32,153 nucleotides of DNA, taken from positions 1 to 32,153 of the forward strand of contig CAJXII010000002.1 of the NCBI GenBank assembly GCA_913054415.1. The letters are read 5' to 3'. Every line of letters starts with the position of its first letter. The stretch's first letter is position 1. The notes beneath the pieces are model-generated. The model saw only the letters and a program-made list of their open reading frames with translations. It ran no database searches and was not told the origin of the DNA. Positions 32,138-32,153 of this stretch are shown here, piece after piece. A program made the position numbers and the translations under genes. The DNA comes from an uncultured Arcobacter sp. GTDB lineage: Bacteria; Campylobacterota; Campylobacteria; Campylobacterales; Arcobacteraceae.

Positions 32138-32153
32138 TTATTTTTATATATAT

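Noticed and set aside
1..32153. tRNA, rRNA, CRISPR array, insertion sequence, prophage or defence genes
   Set aside because: All gaps between genes are under 140 bases and none shows tRNA clover-leaf features, spaced repeats, transposase fragments or phage-like frames. The window is core genome.

Overview
The window is about 30% GC with short gaps between genes. Its gene blocks match arrangements I know from Campylobacterota (Epsilonproteobacteria): lpxC-tsaB-thrB-ylxR-infB-rbfA-rimP, ubiD-hemC-fxsA-proS, rplY-pth-lptF/G and trmD-rplS. CcoG (cytochrome cbb3 assembly) and a UbiD-type decarboxylase without ubiquinone genes nearby also fit that phylum. I cannot assign a genus. TGA is an ordinary stop here (for example the lpxH-like, exonuclease and lptF/G genes), so the standard code applies.

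Layout. Bases 1-73 are the 3' end of a plus-strand gene cut by the window edge. ccoG follows, then a strong terminator, then a plus-strand unit luxS-mnmD-argC-lpxH-like (1588-4593). Its last gene overlaps, tail to tail, the end of a long minus-strand run of 14 tightly packed or overlapping genes (18493 down to 4541). Reading in the direction of transcription these are proS, fxsA, a Dsb-like thioredoxin gene, hemC, ubiD, a DHH phosphoesterase, an M23 peptidase, lpxC, tsaB, thrB, ylxR, infB, rbfA and rimP. argB lies alone on the plus strand at 18586-19437. A 135-base spacer with a GC-richer imperfect palindrome separates it from the next minus-strand run. That run is carB, a TsaC-like gene, yyaL (broken by an in-frame TGA), an exonuclease and an SLC13-type transporter. 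Further right are rplY-pth-lptF/G-nudix, a single PLP-enzyme gene, and trmD-rplS ending in a terminator.

The genes are mostly housekeeping: translation initiation and ribosome maturation (infB, rbfA, rimP, rplS, rplY, pth), tRNA modification and charging (mnmD, trmD, tsaB, TsaC-like, proS), envelope biogenesis (lpxC, lpxH-like, lptF/G, M23 peptidase), arginine and pyrimidine supply (argB, argC, carB), threonine (thrB), haem (hemC), quinone (ubiD) and methyl-cycle recycling (luxS). No rRNA, tRNA, CRISPR array, insertion sequence or phage gene was seen, and no stretch over 300 bases lacks a gene.

I found no clearly new multi-gene system. The points most worth a second look are the prolyl-tRNA synthetase that has lost its editing insertion domain, the nonsense codon in yyaL, the palindromic element after argB, a recurrent TTAGATAAAAT promoter-like motif, and three genes whose -10 box sits 5-6 bases before the start codon, which suggests leaderless mRNAs.
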